A DNA stretch of 10,459 nucleotides from contig CALKWH010000274.1 of NCBI GenBank assembly GCA_938004375.1, positions 1-10,459 of the forward strand, read 5' to 3'. The stretch comes from an uncultured Pseudomonadota bacterium (GTDB lineage: Bacteria; Myxococcota_A; Polyangia; HGW-17). Made by a program: the position numbers and the translations under genes. Numbering within the stretch: position 1 is the first letter of the stretch; each line of letters begins with the position of its first letter. Below, piece after piece: positions 7,747 to 10,459 of the stretch. Below the pieces are notes generated by a model. The model was not told the DNA's origin and did no database searches. It worked only from the letters and a program-made list of their open reading frames with translations.

Positions 7747-7753
7747 AAAGGAG
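7747..7753 (+). promoter_or_regulatory. Strong Shine-Dalgarno of the Lys/Met-rich lipoprotein gene
   Basis: AAAGGAG, seven bases before ATG 7761. It is the strongest ribosome site in the window and fits the idea that this gene is highly translated. Confidence 0.75.
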
Positions 7754-7760
7754 TTTTGCC

Positions 7761-8930
7761 ATGAAAAAGACCATTCTCGTTGTGATGACCTCATTGATCG
7801 CGCTGTCGCTGGCTATGGCCTGCAACAAAAAGAAGGACGAAAAACCCGCCGCCGACCCCAACGCCATGCAGGCCGACATGGTTGAGATGGCTCCCGAGAT
7901 GAAGCCCGAGCCCAAGCCCGAGCCCAAGCCCGAAGTCAAGCCCGAGCCGACCGACGAGGCCGTGAACCCTCCGACGCTGACCGCCCTGGCCGAGCTCGGC
8001 ACCCCGAAGATCGCCGTGTACATGGACCTCGCCAAGATGGCCGAGAGCCCCCTCATGAAAGAGACCGGCCTCACCGAGAAGATGAACGTGTCCTTCATGA
8101 AGGACGCCGATGACATGGACATGGCCAAGCTGGCCACCTGCCTGGGCCTCACCGTGAAGTCCCCCGTCGACCTGATCCAGAAGGTCGCCGTGTTCGCCAA
8201 CAAAGGCGAGGAAGACGCCGCCATCATCCTCACCGTGCCGGGCGAGGCCGAGAAGTTCATGGGCTGCATGAAGTCCGCGGCCAAGGACCAGAAGAAGATT
8301 GAAGAAGTCACCTTCGGCACCGCCAAGGGCTTCAAGGTTACCGACGAAGACGGCTTCGTGCACTTCATCCCCGTCGACAAGAACAAGGTCCTGACCTTCC
8401 GTGGCGAGCAGAAGGAGTTCGTCGCCAAGCTGAAGATCGGCGAGGGCAACATCGGCAAGGGCGACGTGGAAGGCTACTTCCCCGGCGGCCCCCAGTGCCT
8501 GAAGGTCATCGTCCGCAACATGGAGATGGAGGAGGCCAACAAGGCCATGAAGGGCATGATCCCCTCCATGAAGACCATCGATGTCGACGCCACCGTCGGC
8601 CTGGGCAACGGCCTGAAGGTCGACGTGAAGGTCGACACCAAGGACGCCAAGGCCGCCGAGCAGCTGGCCGCCATGGGTTCCGTCATGAAGGGCAACCCCC
8701 AGACCAAGATGCAGCTCAAGGCCGTGGGCCTGGACGAGACCCTGATGGACAAGATCGTCATCGCCGCCAAGGACACCAACGTCACCCTGAAGATCGACCT
8801 CGACCTGGCCACCGTGAAGGGCCTCATCGAGAAACTGAAGGGCTTCATCCCGGGCGCAGCCGCCGACGCCGACGCGAAGGCCGAGGAGCCCAAGGCCGAC
8901 GACATGAAGGCCGAAGAGGCGATGAAGTAG
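7761..8930 (+). CDS. Lys/Met-rich predicted lipoprotein of unknown function
   Basis: Not recognised as a named family. The 389-residue product has an N-terminal signal (KK at 2-3, hydrophobic 4-20) and Cys21 in LAMAC, a lipobox-like site with Ala at -3, followed by NKKKDEKP. Residues 48-63 are four KPEP/KPEV units forming a charged stalk. Residues about 72-360 look like two similar alpha/beta halves (about 75-235 and 240-360), each with amphipathic helices and strand-rich hydrophobic segments; Cys lie at 127, 169 and 246. The tail (365-389) is Ala/Glu/Lys-rich. Composition is striking: 53 Lys, 2 Arg, 27 Met and no Trp, opposite to its Arg-rich neighbours. It has its own candidate promoter and a strong ribosome site. 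Two-half lipoproteins of this sort occur in Myxococcota-like bacteria from memory, which I could not check. Probably an abundant periplasm-facing or surface lipoprotein. Confidence 0.85.
   Translation: MKKTILVVMTSLIALSLAMACNKKKDEKPAADPNAMQADMVEMAPEMKPEPKPEPKPEVKPEPTDEAVNPPTLTALAELGTPKIAVYMDLAKMAESPLMKETGLTEKMNVSFMKDADDMDMAKLATCLGLTVKSPVDLIQKVAVFANKGEEDAAIILTVPGEAEKFMGCMKSAAKDQKKIEEVTFGTAKGFKVTDEDGFVHFIPVDKNKVLTFRGEQKEFVAKLKIGEGNIGKGDVEGYFPGGPQCLKVIVRNMEMEEANKAMKGMIPSMKTIDVDATVGLGNGLKVDVKVDTKDAKAAEQLAAMGSVMKGNPQTKMQLKAVGLDETLMDKIVIAAKDTNVTLKIDLDLATVKGLIEKLKGFIPGAAADADAKAEEPKADDMKAEEAMK
7902..7949 (+). repeat. In-frame 12-bp tandem repeat encoding KPEP x4
   Basis: Four consecutive 12-base units based on AAGCCCGAGCCC encode KPEP, KPEP, KPEV, KPEP (residues 48-63). 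The third unit has diverged at its last two codons. A Lys-Pro-Glu stalk of this kind typically spaces a lipid anchor from a folded domain and can change in copy number. Confidence 0.85.
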
Positions 8931-8935
8931 TTCGA

Positions 8936-8968
8936 TCCCCGTCCCGTCCCGCTCCCGTCCCGCTCCCC
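8936..8968 (+). repeat. C-rich intergenic tract with 11-bp tandem repeat
   Basis: After the stop at 8930 lies an almost pure pyrimidine/C-rich run broken only by single G bases. It includes two perfect tandem copies of GTCCCGCTCCC (8946..8956 and 8957..8967), preceded by shorter CCCGT units. No inverted repeat or T-tract for an intrinsic terminator is seen. An unstructured C-rich RNA before a new promoter could act as a Rho-loading region, but that is inference. Confidence 0.7.
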
Positions 8969-8982
8969 GGTTGCATCATTTC

Positions 8983-9010
8983 TTGGAAAAACCGACCAAA
9001 GTCTGATATT
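8983..9010 (+). promoter_or_regulatory. Candidate promoter for the kinase gene (-35 TTGGAA, -10 GATATT, 16-base spacer)
   Basis: TTGGAA (8983..8988) and GATATT (9005..9010) have the same spacing and flanks (TTTC before, G after) as the candidate promoter at 7646..7673, while the spacers are unrelated. A start near 9017 would leave a leader of about 20-25 bases containing the GAGG ribosome site (9030..9033) six bases before the GTG start at 9040. Confidence 0.5.
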
Positions 9011-9039
9011 GATGGGCGTCTGACCCTCCGAGGTTTCGT

Positions 9040-10412
9040 GTGCCCTGCATCGGATGTAACACCCAACTGCCCAGTGAAGCCCGCTTCTGCCCGCGCTGTG
9101 GCATGCCCCAAAAGCCGGCGAAGGTCGATCCCCGGATCAACCAGAAGCTCGACGGCCGCTACCTGCTGCTGGAGCTGCTCGGCGAGGGCGGCTCGGGCAA
9201 GGTCTATCTGGGGCGGCACGTCCAACTGGGGAAGCGCGTGGCGGTCAAGGTCCTGCACCGCTCGCTCGTGCACGACGAGCGCTCGGTGGAGCGCTTCCGC
9301 AAGGAGGCGCAGTCGGTGGCCAACCTGGACAACCCGCACATCATCCAGGTGTTCGACTACGGTCAGGCCCCCGACGGGAGCCCGTACATCGCCATGGAGC
9401 TGCTCCAGGGCGAGTCCTTCGCCTCACGCCTGAACGCCCGGCGGCTCCCCCTCGACGAACTGCTCGCGATCCTGACGCAGATCGTGGACGGGCTGGGGGA
9501 GGCCCATGCGCTGGGCTTCGTCCACCGGGACCTGCGTCCCCGCAACATCATGCTCATCGAACGCGAGGGGCAGAAGGACTACGTCAAGATCCTGGACTTC
9601 GGCCTCGCCAAGATCGTGCGCCCCGGCTCGGACCCTTCTGTGTCCGGGGTCGGCTTCGTGATGGGCGATCCGACCTATTCGGCGCCCGAGCAGATGAAGG
9701 CCCAGAAGATCGACGGGCGCACGGATCTCTACGCCCTGGGCATCATGACCTATCAGGCGCTCGCGGGTCAGCCACCGTTCTCGGGGAACACCGTGTTCGA
9801 GGTCATGGGCAAGCACCTGGACTCCCCGGTGCCCCCCCTGGAGGGCTCGGCCATCGCCGTGCCCCGCGGCATCGACGCCGTCCTGTGCCGCGCCCTGGCG
9901 AAGAACCCCCAGGATCGCTTCCCCACCGTGCTGATGTTCCTCGAGGCCCTGCTGGCCTTGCGGGACGCGCCCGAGGTGTCCCCGCAGAAGCCCGCGAGGC
10001 ACCCGGTTTTCTTTGGAACCACCAGTTATCTCAACCTCCAGCCGCCGACCCGCAACGATCAGACCCCCGTGCTCGCGCGCATGCCCGGCGGCGGGGTGCT
10101 GCACCTGCCTCCTGGGACGCCGCTGCCCGGTCCCGTCGCACCCCCCGTCTCGGGCCCCGTGGCCGGCCCTCCCGCCACGCCCGCCGCGCCCGCCGCGCCC
10201 GCCGCTCCCGGCGCCGATCCCGCCACCTCGGGCGGCATCCCCCTGGGCGCCCCGAGCCAGACCTTCCTCGCCCGCGAGGAGGAGCTGCTGCACCTGCGCA
10301 TGCAGGAGGCGGCCCGCACCCGTCGGACCTGGACCGTGCTCGTCCTCCTGGGCGCGGCGCTCATCGGCGGGGCGGTCTGGGGCATCACGCGTTGCTCTTC
10401 GGAGGAGGACCC
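9040..10412 (+). CDS. Membrane-anchored Ser/Thr protein kinase with N-terminal zinc ribbon (3'-truncated by insert end)
   Basis: 457 codons are genomic. The GTG start is chosen for GAGG at 9030..9033 and because the zinc ribbon begins at once: Cys3, Cys6, Cys17, Cys20 (CxxC-x10-CxxC). The kinase domain (about 37-307) has a Gly loop GEGGSGKVY (48-56), VAVK with Lys70, helix-C Glu89, catalytic loop HRDLRPRN (162-169), DFG (186-188), GDPTYSAPEQ (209-218) and DLYALG (229-234), so ATP-binding and catalytic residues are present. Two departures from the family: HRDLK is HRDLR and GTP before APE is GDP. A Pro/Ala-rich linker (about 335-400) leads to a charged helix and one membrane segment (431-449). 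Anything after Asp457, including an outer domain, is missing; the following DRKSVV is adapter. It resembles PknB-type kinases of Myxococcota. Its substrate and signal are unknown. Confidence 0.93.
10180..10206 (+). repeat. In-frame 9-bp repeat encoding PAA x3 in the kinase linker
   Basis: Three 9-base units, CCCGCCGCG twice then CCCGCCGCT, encode PAAPAAPAA (residues 381-389) in the low-complexity linker between kinase domain and membrane helix. It is a simple-sequence stretch prone to length change and to assembly error. Confidence 0.8.
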
Positions 10413-10459
10413 AGATCGGAAGAGCGTCGTGTAGGGAAAGAGTGTAGATCTCGGTGGTC
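10413..10459. other. Illumina universal P5 adapter, reverse complement (artefact)
   Basis: Begins AGATCGGAAGAGCGTCGTG and continues through the reverse complement of the TruSeq universal adapter to base 10459, with no mismatch that I can see. It is not genomic. It adds false residues (DRKSVV in the kinase frame, IGRASCRERV in another) and a false stop at 10432..10434. Confidence 0.98.

Noticed and set aside
7742..7747. TATTTA as a -10 box closer to the lipoprotein gene
   Set aside because: Transcription would begin beyond the AAAGGAG ribosome site, and no -35 box stands at a suitable distance.
7630..7760. Possible riboswitch or intrinsic terminator in the larger intergenic gap
   Set aside because: Only a 5-bp stem at 7725..7739 and a weak 4-bp pairing are visible, with no T-tract after a stem and no recognisable aptamer core.
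53..10412. tRNA, rRNA, CRISPR, insertion sequence, phage or defence genes
   Set aside because: None seen on either strand; almost all of the insert is occupied by eight coding genes.

Overview
This window is a 10,360-base insert of GC-rich bacterial DNA (about 53..10412) flanked by Illumina library adapters: a P7/TruSeq index adapter at 1..52 and the reverse complement of the universal P5 adapter at 10413..10459. The outermost genes are therefore cut by the end of the molecule, and their outer residues are adapter, not biology. Gene content suggests a Gram-negative, Myxococcota/deltaproteobacteria-like organism: a serine/threonine kinase with an N-terminal zinc ribbon and a single membrane helix, an O-antigen ligase-type protein, many lipoproteins, very high GC and tight gene packing. 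That placement is inference; no rRNA or other marker is present.

Layout: 53..7629 is one run of six same-strand genes with overlaps or gaps of at most 11 bases, probably one operon: the C-terminal half of glutamine synthetase (glnA), a 940-residue O-antigen ligase/polymerase-type membrane protein with a helical C-terminal tail, adenylosuccinate synthase (purA), prolipoprotein diacylglyceryl transferase (lgt), a lipoprotein of unknown function, and a divergent DUF72 (YecE-like) protein. Two separately promoted genes follow: a Lys/Met-rich lipoprotein (7761..8930) and a membrane-anchored Ser/Thr kinase (9040 to the insert end). The two intergenic regions ahead of them carry the same promoter-like pair of boxes at the same 16-base spacing.

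How the genes fit together: glnA and purA belong to nitrogen and purine metabolism (glutamine and AMP synthesis). The ligase-like protein, Lgt and the lipoproteins belong to the cell envelope. Lgt would lipidate both predicted lipoproteins. The kinase is a signalling gene that looks independently transcribed. No mobile element, CRISPR array, tRNA, rRNA, phage gene or defence system is visible. The most unusual items are the extreme Lys-over-Arg composition of the 7761..8930 lipoprotein, the shared promoter signature, paired substitutions in the kinase active site, and loss of the adenylylation tyrosine in glutamine synthetase. I found no convincing wholly new system.
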